Origin: CAZADA01 sp964636945
GTDB lineage: Bacteria > Pseudomonadota > Alphaproteobacteria > Caulobacterales > Maricaulaceae
DNA length: 34,421 nucleotides
Direction of reading: 5' to 3'
NCBI GenBank assembly: GCA_964636945.1
Contig: CAZWVH010000032.1
Span: 1-34,421, forward strand
This document shows positions 8,823 through 16,752 of the stretch, piece by piece; the stretch's first letter is position 1; each line of letters opens with the position of its first letter. A program made the position numbers and the translations under genes. Under the pieces are notes generated by a model. That model was not told where the DNA came from. It did no database searches and worked only from the letters and a program-made list of their open reading frames with translations.

Positions 8823-9362
8823 GATGACTCAGTCCAAACGCCCTATGAGTTTTATTTTATCCGTCACTGTCATGCGACCTTTGGGCCTTAACGAGGCCAA
8901 TGCATGAGATTGGCCAGGGCGTACACAAAGCGCAATACGCCATAGGTTGGATGACATTCCCTAAATTATGCTAAGCAATAGCAAACCATCACTCATGTTT
9001 TGATTTAACGGGCAATATGTCTCGCACGCGCGCCACGTCAAATGGCTGGCCCCAAAACGCGAAGCAGCAGAGCCAATCAGCGTCTCATCAGCGGGTGAAC
9101 ACATTGAAAGCCGGACACTGTCACATGCTTCAGCTCCGGTGTTCACTTCCGACTGGTCGCGAAGACCACAAGCAATTTTATCGCAATCGGAGGCGCGCAG
9201 ACAGCAGGACATTAACACATCCCCGCTACACCTTGCGGAGATCGGCGCTCGGTCATGAGCTGCATGCCTTTGCATCCGCAGCAGCGGTGGCTTAACGTCA
9301 ACCCACACCGTTGATCGTGGAGAACGCGCCCCCACGGCGAGATTAGCAAAAGCGCAAAACAC
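8823..9362. other. 540-bp non-coding gap between divergent glycan genes
   Basis: Between the minus-strand sulfotransferase and the plus-strand 478-residue protein I find no convincing gene. The two open frames here (a 92-residue one on the plus strand and a 133-residue one on the minus strand) are Cys/Arg/Ser-rich, lack any recognisable motif and overlap each other, as expected of chance frames. The left end holds overlapping GGCC inverted repeats (8884-8915). No clear sigma70 promoter pair is visible, although a promoter for each flanking gene must lie here or further upstream. A degraded gene or a small RNA cannot be excluded. Confidence 0.6.
8884..8915. repeat. Overlapping inverted repeats sharing a GGCC arm
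   Basis: GGCCAAT at 8895-8901 is matched by ATTGGCC at 8909-8915 (7-bp perfect arms, 7-nt spacer). GGCCT at 8884-8888 is matched by AGGCC at 8894-8898 (5-bp arms, 5-nt spacer). The two hairpins share the middle arm and so exclude one another. They lie 60-95 nt upstream of the 236-residue sulfotransferase start. This could be an operator or a leader structure; function is unknown. Confidence 0.4.
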
Positions 9363-10799
9363 ATGTTCATTTTTGGTCGCTTCGGCGAGACTTCACATTT
9401 TCATGCGCCCGTCATCGAAGACGTTGTCCTGCTCGAGTTGCGTATGGATGGGCAAGCCGGCCTCATGACCCAGTCTGGGGAGTGGGTCAGCGTTGCCAAT
9501 GTCTTGGGTCTGGTCGGGTTCGGCGCCAAAGCCGCGCCTGAGATCGAGGCGTTTTGTAACAATTGGCGCGCGCAAATCGGCGGCGAGGCGCCACCTGCCC
9601 TGTTGGTCGGTGACCGCGAGGACGCCCAATCAAAGGTCGCGGCGTGGATGGCGGGCCGGCTAGCTGGAAAGGCGGTATCACTGGCGAAAAGCAATGTGGA
9701 TGTGCGCCGCCAATTGACCGTGGTGCGCCGCGACATGGACACCCTCCAAAGCGCCGTGCGCCGCATGGAAAGCTTTGTGCGCGAAACCGCCCTCAATCCG
9801 TTTGTGAGCATTCTCACCTGCCCTGCTGGCGATCAGCGCGCGGCGCTAACGCCTTCGACGGGAACAGTGGAACAGCGCATTCCCGTAAACTCATTCGGCA
9901 TTGCCGGACTTGATGTGTTTGTGGACCTGGATCGCAGTGATCATGGCGCGGAACTCCATTTGGAACTGCACGGCCAAGACACTGAGACCGTTTACGGGGC
10001 TTGGCGCGTGCTTGCCGGCGCGTTGACTGACGGCTGGAATACATTTGCCTTGCCGAAAGGCGTGGCGGTGTCCGGTGACGCCTTGGTTCTCAGGGCGCGC
10101 GCTCAGAATGGCGTCATCAGCTTGAGTCATGGCGGCGATCACCCTGTTGAGCGTATGCGCGCGCTTCAATTGCGCTCAGCACAATCAGAGGCAGAATACT
10201 TGCCGGCCCCGATCGCGTTTCGGGTTTGGGAGGGCCTGCCCACCATTCCGCCGCCAAGTTTTGCTCACGCGGCCCCCGGCGCGCGCAAGGCGTGTGAAAC
10301 GCGCCTCACCGTTTGGCCAACGGTGTTACAACGCGCCGACGTATTCTACGAAGATGGCGAGCCAGGAGAGGTCGAGGACTTCGTTCAAACCGACATAACG
10401 GGCCGCTTGATCGTCCAGCCCAGTGACGAAGGTCCCATCGCACTGGTGCTGAACCGGGCGACGCCACGTGAGATTGATGCGCTTTTGGTCACGGCGGCGG
10501 CCATGTCCGACAGCGTAGAAGGGCTTGAGATTGGACTCGGCATATTGCCGCGCGGCGCGGTCGAGTCCGGAGATTGGGCGGAGAGCCTGACATGGCATCC
10601 CCTGAATTTTCAAACGCCAGAGCGCATAGTCGCATCGAGGTCAGGCTCCCCAAACTCTGACCATGTGGTGGTGATCGCCGCGCGTACTGAGGATCCCATG
10701 GCCGCCTGGTTTGGCACCACGGCCATTCTGGGCATTGAATTTGACGTTAGCCGGCATGGAGACCGTGCTGTGGAATTGGTCAAAGAGATCTCGACATGA
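9363..10799 (+). CDS. Protein of unknown function in glycan operon (possibly DUF6212-type)
   Basis: A 478-residue protein that I do not recognise with certainty. Residues 1-100 look like a compact alpha/beta domain. Residues about 105-145 are a charged helix, possibly a short coiled coil (VVRRDMDTLQSAVRRMESFVRE). Residues about 150-280 and 300-478 are beta-rich, resembling beta-sandwich modules. There is no signal peptide or membrane segment. The layout recalls DUF6212 proteins from glycan loci of Alphaproteobacteria, but I hold that name only weakly. The stop overlaps the next gene's start (ATGA at 10796-10799), so the two products are translationally coupled and may work together. The start has no strong ribosome-binding site. 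The beta-sandwich parts may bind carbohydrate, by analogy with other proteins in this window; this is inference. Confidence 0.6.
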   Translation: MFIFGRFGETSHFHAPVIEDVVLLELRMDGQAGLMTQSGEWVSVANVLGLVGFGAKAAPEIEAFCNNWRAQIGGEAPPALLVGDREDAQSKVAAWMAGRLAGKAVSLAKSNVDVRRQLTVVRRDMDTLQSAVRRMESFVRETALNPFVSILTCPAGDQRAALTPSTGTVEQRIPVNSFGIAGLDVFVDLDRSDHGAELHLELHGQDTETVYGAWRVLAGALTDGWNTFALPKGVAVSGDALVLRARAQNGVISLSHGGDHPVERMRALQLRSAQSEAEYLPAPIAFRVWEGLPTIPPPSFAHAAPGARKACETRLTVWPTVLQRADVFYEDGEPGEVEDFVQTDITGRLIVQPSDEGPIALVLNRATPREIDALLVTAAAMSDSVEGLEIGLGILPRGAVESGDWAESLTWHPLNFQTPERIVASRSGSPNSDHVVVIAARTEDPMAAWFGTTAILGIEFDVSRHGDRAVELVKEIST

Positions 10800-13420
10800 C
10801 CAACCCAGCCGTCGGGATCGTCATCCCGATTTTCAGACACAGCGTGCTGGTGACCGAAGCCGTTGACAGTGCGCTCGCTCAAGATCTCGATCCGCGCGTG
10901 CATATTGTGGCCGTCAATGATGGCTGTCCCTATCCGCAAACTCACGAAACCCTGTGCGAATATGCTCTCGCCCATGGCGACCAGCTGGATTATGTGCGCC
11001 AGTCAAACCGTGGATTGTCAGGCGCGCGCAATACCGGGGTCAGGCATCTCTTGCGCCGGTTTCCATCCATCGAAGCAATTTACTTTCTTGACGCGGATAA
11101 TCAGATCGAGCCAGGGGCCCTGCGTCGGGCATTGGCTAAACTTCGCGCCAACCCGCGAACCGGTTTTGTTTATCCCGATATCAACATGTTCGGCTTGCGC
11201 TGGTTTGGGGATTTTTCGGGAAATTACTCCCCCCTAATGCACATGCGTCTCAATGTTTCCGAGGCAGGCAGTTTGGTGCGCGCGGACGTGTTTCGCGATG
11301 GCGTGTTTTTCGATGAGGACATGAAGCTTGGCTATGAGGACTGGGATTTTTTCCTGTCAGCCTATGAAGCCGGGTTTCACGGCGCCCATTTGGAGAACTT
11401 CGGATTTCGCTACCGCAAGCGCGCTGAGAGCATGGTGTCGGAGTCCCATGGTCTCGACACGGAGCTGCGCGCCACCATTGCCCGTAAACACAAGCAACTA
11501 TTTCACCCCGGCAATGTGGTGGCTTTGGAGGCGGCGCATCATCCACGCTACGCCTTGATTCATCCCACGCGCGATGCCGTCTCCCTGATCACCGACCCTG
11601 ACGATCGGCCGACGGACATTTCCATGGCCGAGTTCCAACGCCGAATTTGGGCCAGCATTGTCGACCCCACCACGCAAGACCTGCCCTCATTTGTGATTTT
11701 TGCCGACGTGAGTTCACTGCGCTCGGTGAAACGTGCGGGCATGCAGCATTTCGCGCTGTGGCGGATGGAGCGGCTGCTTGATCAAGCCGATGTGGCGACC
11801 GTGGAAATTTGCCACTCTGACAGCTGGGGCGTCACCGGTCCGTTCAGCCCGAAGGACAATCCCAAATGGCGCAGTCAGGCCGACATGGTGATGATTCGCT
11901 CCAACACTTTGCGCGAATTGGCGCGTCGCGTTAATGACAAGGTATTGGATTCCCTGTGGCGAAAACGGCCAAGGCTGAAGGTCAAGACCGCTAGAATCTT
12001 CACTCCACACGCACGCTCGGCAACGGCGCGACGGCGTTCAATGTCGGCTCTGCGGCCGTTGGTGAATGACCTTAAGGCGAGCAGCTATGCGGACGCGCGC
12101 GCTTTGCCCTCGCAATGGAAAAACGCGGGTCAGAAGAATCGTTTTCACATGGCTCACGAAGCTCGCATGCTGTTGGGCGCACCAGCGCCGATTGCACCCC
12201 GGCGCAGATCATCGAACCAACGCGACATCGCGTTCGTGCTTCCCCTCTTCAGCTTTGGAGGCGTTGAGCGCACCACTGCACAAATCGCGCGCCAGCTCAA
12301 AGCACACGGCTGGCGCACACACTTGGTGGTTTGGCAGTCCGACACAGCGCCTGGACTGACAGCCCTTGCCGATGCGTTTGATAGCGTCAGCTTTCTTGAT
12401 CTGCCTGACGTGACCACCTGGTCGGAAGACGAGCTCTATTACGGTACGGAGATTCCTGGCTGGCAGAACGCCCATAAAGACCATGCCATTCCGGTGGGAC
12501 TGCTCGCTGGGATGGACGCCGTGGTCTTCAGCAATTGCGCCTCCGGAAATGTGATTGCCGGCAAGTTGCGACGCTTTGGCGTTAAGACACTGAACTATCT
12601 GCATGTGGCGGACTTCAGCGAGTATGGGCGGCCAGTGGGCCATCCCATGCTCGGATTGGCCTATGAGCACGTTTATGATGCATTTCTGACGTGTTCCCAG
12701 ACCATGGCCGATTGGCTTGGCGGCATGGGTGTTCCGCCCGCAAAGCTGATTGTGGCGTCAAATGCGCCCGGCTTCGACATTGACCCTGATCGCGCCGAAG
12801 GTGCAGTGCGGGCTCGCACCCACCGTCAGGGCGGTCCATTGCGCATCCTGTTCATTGGGCGGTTGGATCGGCAAAAGGGACTTGAGCGCCTGCTGTCTGT
12901 GGTCCACTCGCTCAGCACAAAGCACCCAGGCCAATTCCAGTTCCGTGTGGTTGGCGCACAGTTGGTGGATGTTGAACGCGTCGATCCTTTTCGGTCCGAA
13001 TCGAACATTGAGTGGTGTGAAGCCACCTTCGACACAAATGCGCTGAGTGACCACTATGCCTGGGCGGATGCGCTTTTACTGCTGTCCCATTGGGAGGGCT
13101 TGCCACTTTCAATCATTGAGGCGCAGAATTTTGGTGCGGTACCGATTGCAACGAATGTCGGCGGTGTCGCGGAGGCCATCAAGGACCAGGCGACGGGCTT
13201 CTTGATTGACCCCAATCACCCTGTGGCCGCTGCCATGGCGGCGCTCGAACAGCTTGCCTTAGATCGGTCCACGCTTATGAGTATGGCCCTGGCCGCTGCC
13301 CGCGCTGGACAGGAGCGGCGCTGGCGGGAGTCAGTTGTCGAACTCATTGACTGGCTGAACAAACATGTATCGCTTGCCGCAAACGTTGGCCCGGAGGATT
13401 CGCGCGCCCAGGCGGCATGA
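10796..13420 (+). CDS. Two-domain glycosyltransferase, GT2 plus GT4
   Basis: An 874-residue protein with two transferase domains. Residues about 5-235 are a GT2 (GT-A fold): VIPIFRHSV near 9-17, NRGLSGARNTG near 71-81, and the DxD site DAD at 99-101 with a later ED pair (YEDWDFF). Residues about 475-850 are a GT4 (GT-B fold): a Gly-rich FSFGGVERT entry near 485, FIGRLDRQKG near 685, and the nucleotide-sugar E-x7-E site in EGLPLSIIE near 767-775. The 240 residues between them have no recognised motif. Such fusions usually add two sugars in sequence to one acceptor. There is no membrane span. The start overlaps the upstream stop (ATGA), and AAAGAGAT lies about 7 nt upstream. The end overlaps a possible ATG of the next gene. 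Confidence 0.85.
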   Translation: MTNPAVGIVIPIFRHSVLVTEAVDSALAQDLDPRVHIVAVNDGCPYPQTHETLCEYALAHGDQLDYVRQSNRGLSGARNTGVRHLLRRFPSIEAIYFLDADNQIEPGALRRALAKLRANPRTGFVYPDINMFGLRWFGDFSGNYSPLMHMRLNVSEAGSLVRADVFRDGVFFDEDMKLGYEDWDFFLSAYEAGFHGAHLENFGFRYRKRAESMVSESHGLDTELRATIARKHKQLFHPGNVVALEAAHHPRYALIHPTRDAVSLITDPDDRPTDISMAEFQRRIWASIVDPTTQDLPSFVIFADVSSLRSVKRAGMQHFALWRMERLLDQADVATVEICHSDSWGVTGPFSPKDNPKWRSQADMVMIRSNTLRELARRVNDKVLDSLWRKRPRLKVKTARIFTPHARSATARRRSMSALRPLVNDLKASSYADARALPSQWKNAGQKNRFHMAHEARMLLGAPAPIAPRRRSSNQRDIAFVLPLFSFGGVERTTAQIARQLKAHGWRTHLVVWQSDTAPGLTALADAFDSVSFLDLPDVTTWSEDELYYGTEIPGWQNAHKDHAIPVGLLAGMDAVVFSNCASGNVIAGKLRRFGVKTLNYLHVADFSEYGRPVGHPMLGLAYEHVYDAFLTCSQTMADWLGGMGVPPAKLIVASNAPGFDIDPDRAEGAVRARTHRQGGPLRILFIGRLDRQKGLERLLSVVHSLSTKHPGQFQFRVVGAQLVDVERVDPFRSESNIEWCEATFDTNALSDHYAWADALLLLSHWEGLPLSIIEAQNFGAVPIATNVGGVAEAIKDQATGFLIDPNHPVAAAMAALEQLALDRSTLMSMALAAARAGQERRWRESVVELIDWLNKHVSLAANVGPEDSRAQAA

Positions 13421-13426
13421 ACGTAC

Positions 13427-13434
13427 AAAGAGGA
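13427..13434 (+). promoter_or_regulatory. Ribosome-binding site deciding the start of the SRPBCC gene
   Basis: AAAGAGGA sits 6 nt before ATG 13441. The in-frame ATG at 13417, which overlaps the previous stop, has no comparable site, so 13441 is favoured. Confidence 0.6.
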
Positions 13435-13440
13435 CTGGCC

Positions 13441-13881
13441 ATGCCCAGCGTGGAAATCGAACGCAAAATTGATCTGCCGATTAAGCAGGTCCTTGAACTG
13501 ATCGAAGATGTCGAGGCCTATCCGCGCTTTGTGCCGGGAGTGAAAGACATCACAGACTTGGAAACCGTGGCTGCGAACAATGTGACAACCATGACGTTTC
13601 GCGCGCGCATCCGGTTTCGCATCATTGGCGGCAGGATTAAAATGAAGGCCGTGATCGACCGCAACACCAACACCGCATCGGCGGAGATGTTGCGTGGCCC
13701 CTTCAACATGGCCAAGGGCGGCATGTCCGTGGCCGCCGACGGCAAAGGCACGAGGGTCAAAGTGGCGGGCGAATACGCCACGCCGTTCGACCGATTTCGC
13801 AAGGTGATCGAGGAAAAGTCAGGCGTGCTTGCTGACACGATGATTGCCGCCACCATGCGCTATGTGCGCGAAACGAGCTGA
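13441..13881 (+). CDS. SRPBCC / Coq10-RatA-like START-fold protein
   Basis: A protein of 146 residues from ATG 13441. The N-terminus (VEIERKIDLPIKQVLELIEDVEAYPRFVPG) has the pattern of Coq10/RatA proteins of the SRPBCC superfamily, where a long helix follows the first strand and YPxFxPG marks the loop. The family forms a hydrophobic cavity; members include the ubiquinone-binding Coq10 and RatA. This copy diverges from classical ones in the middle and at the C-terminus (GEYATPFDRFRKVIEEKSG), and its ligand is unknown. It sits 20 bp after the GT2-GT4 gene, or overlaps it if ATG 13417 is used, so it closes that operon. Whether it assists glycan synthesis or is merely co-transcribed is undecided. 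Confidence 0.7.
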   Translation: MPSVEIERKIDLPIKQVLELIEDVEAYPRFVPGVKDITDLETVAANNVTTMTFRARIRFRIIGGRIKMKAVIDRNTNTASAEMLRGPFNMAKGGMSVAADGKGTRVKVAGEYATPFDRFRKVIEEKSGVLADTMIAATMRYVRETS

Positions 13882-13894
13882 GCGGCGGTTTGTT

Positions 13895-15328
13895 CTACTC
13901 CCCCGCAGCGGGGGATGACGCGACTTTGACATGAGCGGGATTGGAACGCGACATCACCCAACCAACCAGCACGGGAACAAGAATGCCGGGCATCCCTTCG
14001 TAGATGCTATTGTGCCAACCCAGCTGGCGCCAAGCCAAGGCTGTGCCCACACCCAAAATCATGAGCGCCACAGCGTGGATCTCGTCTAACCGGCGGCCCA
14101 GCGCATAGAGCGTCAATAACGGCGCAAACGCGGACGCCAATACGCCCCACGACAGGATCACCAGGCTGAATACGCTTTCATTACCCGATAGCGCGATGAC
14201 AAGCGCCAAGCCAATGACCACGGCTGTTGCGGTCTTGAGCATCCATGGCTGTTCCAGTCTTTCGGGACCCAAATCGTGGGTGATGGCGGCCGAGCAGCTC
14301 AGAACAAGCGAATCGGCCGTGGACATGGTTGCCGCGAATATGCCCGCCAAGACCATTCCGACCAATACCGGATGGAACAATTCCCGGGCCATAGTCGGAA
14401 GCGCCAGCTCGGGATCAATTTCGGCAAGCTCTGGCAGATAGATTCGCGACAACATTCCAACGCCAGTGGCCAATGCGTAAAACATGGTGAAATAGCTATA
14501 GTACCAGACCCGGGCGCGAACCATGCCGGAGGGTTCCTTCAGGGTCATAAAGCGGATCATGACGTGCGGCTGGCCCACAACTGAAAACCCAGCAAATAGC
14601 CACCCCAACACGAAGAACGCCATGCCTAAAACACCGGGAAGCAATAGGTCGTTAGGAAAGAAGTTGAGGTAATCGGGGACCTCATTCCACCGGGCAATTA
14701 CACCGCTTAACCCACCCTGATTCACGATGCCCACCACAAACAAAAGCGTCATCGCCGCCAGCATGACGAAGGATTGCACAGCATCGGTCCAGATCGACGC
14801 GCGGATCCCGCCGGCGAGTGAATACGCCATCACCATGGCCGCGACACCGATTGCGCCGAAACTGGGATCCCAGCCGAATGTGCCTTGTAGCGCCTTGCCG
14901 CCCGCGGCGATCTGGGCGGCAGCGTATGACCCAAGAAACACCAGCATTACGAGCGCAGCCACCCGGCGCCAGATGTCGAAGTGTTGTCCCGTCCACCCCG
15001 CGAGCACAGCAGGATATGACGCCTCGCTTGTGCGCTCGGCAGTTTCACGCAAGCGGCGGTGGATGAAGGTCGACGCGATGAAATCGCCCGCGATCCAGCC
15101 AATCATCAGCCAAATGGCGGGAAGTCCGACCGCATAGGTGAAACCGATCACCCCGATGAACATGTAGCCCGAGTTATTGGTCGCTACCGCAGACAGTCCC
15201 ACCAGCCAAGGCGATACGCTGCTGCCGGCTAGGTAATAGTCTTTCCGCGCTCCGGTGGCCTTTCGCATTGACGCTAGGCCCACGCCAAGAAACAGGGCGA
15301 GGAAGACGATAAAGCTAGCGAGCGTCAT
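13895..15328 (-). CDS. Sodium/solute symporter (SSS family)
   Basis: A 477-residue, very hydrophobic protein with about 13 membrane segments, as usual for the SSS family (PutP-like). The conserved segment AGIFAATMSTADSLVLSCS near residues 325-343 carries the Ser/Thr residues that coordinate sodium in this family. The N-terminal YYLAGSSVSPWLVGLSAVATNNSGY pattern is also typical. The start overlaps the stop of the MFS gene (ATGA, 15325-15328), which makes it the last gene of the ectoine operon. SSS members import proline, betaine or related solutes, so uptake of an osmolyte or recapture of leaked ectoine is a reasonable inference. The substrate cannot be read from sequence. The C-terminal codons overlap a GC-rich hairpin (13900-13914). 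Confidence 0.85.
   Translation of the reverse strand: MTLASFIVFLALFLGVGLASMRKATGARKDYYLAGSSVSPWLVGLSAVATNNSGYMFIGVIGFTYAVGLPAIWLMIGWIAGDFIASTFIHRRLRETAERTSEASYPAVLAGWTGQHFDIWRRVAALVMLVFLGSYAAAQIAAGGKALQGTFGWDPSFGAIGVAAMVMAYSLAGGIRASIWTDAVQSFVMLAAMTLLFVVGIVNQGGLSGVIARWNEVPDYLNFFPNDLLLPGVLGMAFFVLGWLFAGFSVVGQPHVMIRFMTLKEPSGMVRARVWYYSYFTMFYALATGVGMLSRIYLPELAEIDPELALPTMARELFHPVLVGMVLAGIFAATMSTADSLVLSCSAAITHDLGPERLEQPWMLKTATAVVIGLALVIALSGNESVFSLVILSWGVLASAFAPLLTLYALGRRLDEIHAVALMILGVGTALAWRQLGWHNSIYEGMPGILVPVLVGWVMSRSNPAHVKVASSPAAGE
13900..13914. repeat. GC-rich hairpin at the 3' end of the SSS gene
   Basis: CCCCCG at 13900-13905 and CGGGGG at 13909-13914 form a 6-bp perfect stem with a 3-nt loop. 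No T-run follows on either strand, so it is not a classic intrinsic terminator, although its place between convergent genes would fit bidirectional termination. It encodes the symporter's last residues. Confidence 0.4.
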
Positions 15329-16752
15329 ACGGGTTCCATCTCGGGCTTGGGATTTGCGGGCGCGTCCGACGAAGGAGATATGGGCGAGGCGCCTGCGTCC
15401 TGATGGTCGATTTCGACCGCCGTCGAATCAAATCGGACCGGAGGAGAAGGCCGATGCGGATCAAACAGATCGGGCTGTGCGTCCTCGCCCATCGGGTTGA
15501 TTTCCGCGCCAACCAGACTTGTGGCGCTAGACGGCGCGAAGGCCTCCTTGTCCTCTCGTCGGACGGGACTTTGCTGGGTTCGACGGTAGACCATCGCCAC
15601 AGTCAACACGGTTAACCCCACCGCTGACAAGGCAAACAATCCAGATGAACCCAGTGGCGACGCCATCGCGGCTCCCGCCATCAATGGTCCGGCAAGTGAT
15701 CCCACACCCCACATCATCAGAATGCCTGCCATCATTCCTGTCGCTTGCCCAGGTTCAGCGCGGTCGGCTGCGTGCGCGACAGTCACACCATAAAATGACA
15801 GTCCGCCAGCGCCCCAAATGACGGCAAGCACCCAAATAAGGCCATATGCGCCAAGGGTTCCGGCAATCACCAGTCCTACCGAGGCCGCAGCACTGATCCC
15901 GGCAAGCGCGCCGATGACGATCCGACGATCATAGTGGTCTGAGATTAAACCCGCCGGCCATTGGGCGATTAAAACGCCAATCATCATGGCAAGATTGAAC
16001 AAGGCGGCGGCGCTGCCGGGCGCGCTGGGGTTGAGCTGGGCGGCATAGAGCGCGTACAGCTGCATGACCGATCCATTGACAATACCGGCAATGACAGCTG
16101 CAACCACGGCGGCGGGCGCCGTGCGCCACAATTTGCGAGGACCAAACGCTTCGACAGTTGAAACGTCCGGCTGCGTTTGGCGCGTGGCGAGAACAGGCAG
16201 GAGCGCCGCAGTGAACAATGCAGCGACAATCATGAACCCGGATGCTTGGCCCGGTTCGGCAAACATCACAAGAAACGGCCCCGCCATCAGTCCGATTTTT
16301 GAGGCGACGAGATAGAAGCCGAGGATTGCGCCACGCCGCTCAGGCGGTGCGCTATCGGTCACCCAACTTTCCCCCGTGGCGAGCAAGCCGGCAATGCTGG
16401 CCCCAATGGCGAACTGCGCCACCCCCCACCATGCAATTTCCGCACGGGTGTAAAGGGCTGCCCCGGCCAGTGCTGCCGTGGCGGCGAATAGGGCGAAGGC
16501 TCGAATATGTCCCACATTCCCAATCTGCCGCGGCGCGATAAGGGCGCCGGAAAGGAACCCAGCGGCAAATCCGGCATAGATCAGCCCGATGGCGACTGAC
16601 GAGGCATCCCTGGCTGACAGCGCCAAGGGTCCCACAATGGCGAGCGCCCCCACTGCCGCTTGCATGATGGTGAGCGACGCCACCACTGCGGCGACGTTGC
16701 GATACCCATCAAATCGTTTCGACAAGGAGCGAAATTGAGCCCCAATCCTCAT
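15325..16752 (-). CDS. MFS transporter in the ectoine operon (YcaD-like)
   Basis: A 475-residue protein with about 12 hydrophobic segments in residues 18-390, organised as two six-helix halves. GPLALSARDASSVAIGLIYAGFAAGFLSG and the loop RRGAILG after helix 4 follow the YcaD/MFS_1 type. Residues about 390-475 form a hydrophilic, Pro/Ser/Asp-rich tail of about 85 residues, unusual for this family. The start overlaps the aspartokinase stop (ATGA, 16749-16752) and its own stop overlaps the symporter start, so the three genes should be translated as a coupled unit. An osmolyte-related role, import or export, follows from context only. The direction of transport and the substrate are unknown. Confidence 0.8.
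   Translation of the reverse strand: MRIGAQFRSLSKRFDGYRNVAAVVASLTIMQAAVGALAIVGPLALSARDASSVAIGLIYAGFAAGFLSGALIAPRQIGNVGHIRAFALFAATAALAGAALYTRAEIAWWGVAQFAIGASIAGLLATGESWVTDSAPPERRGAILGFYLVASKIGLMAGPFLVMFAEPGQASGFMIVAALFTAALLPVLATRQTQPDVSTVEAFGPRKLWRTAPAAVVAAVIAGIVNGSVMQLYALYAAQLNPSAPGSAAALFNLAMMIGVLIAQWPAGLISDHYDRRIVIGALAGISAAASVGLVIAGTLGAYGLIWVLAVIWGAGGLSFYGVTVAHAADRAEPGQATGMMAGILMMWGVGSLAGPLMAGAAMASPLGSSGLFALSAVGLTVLTVAMVYRRTQQSPVRREDKEAFAPSSATSLVGAEINPMGEDAQPDLFDPHRPSPPVRFDSTAVEIDHQDAGASPISPSSDAPANPKPEMEPV

Noticed and set aside
8961..9362. A 133-codon minus-strand frame and an overlapping 92-codon plus-strand frame in the 540-bp gap
   Set aside because: Both are Cys/Arg/Ser-rich with no motif, no ribosome-binding site and mutual overlap; treated as chance frames.
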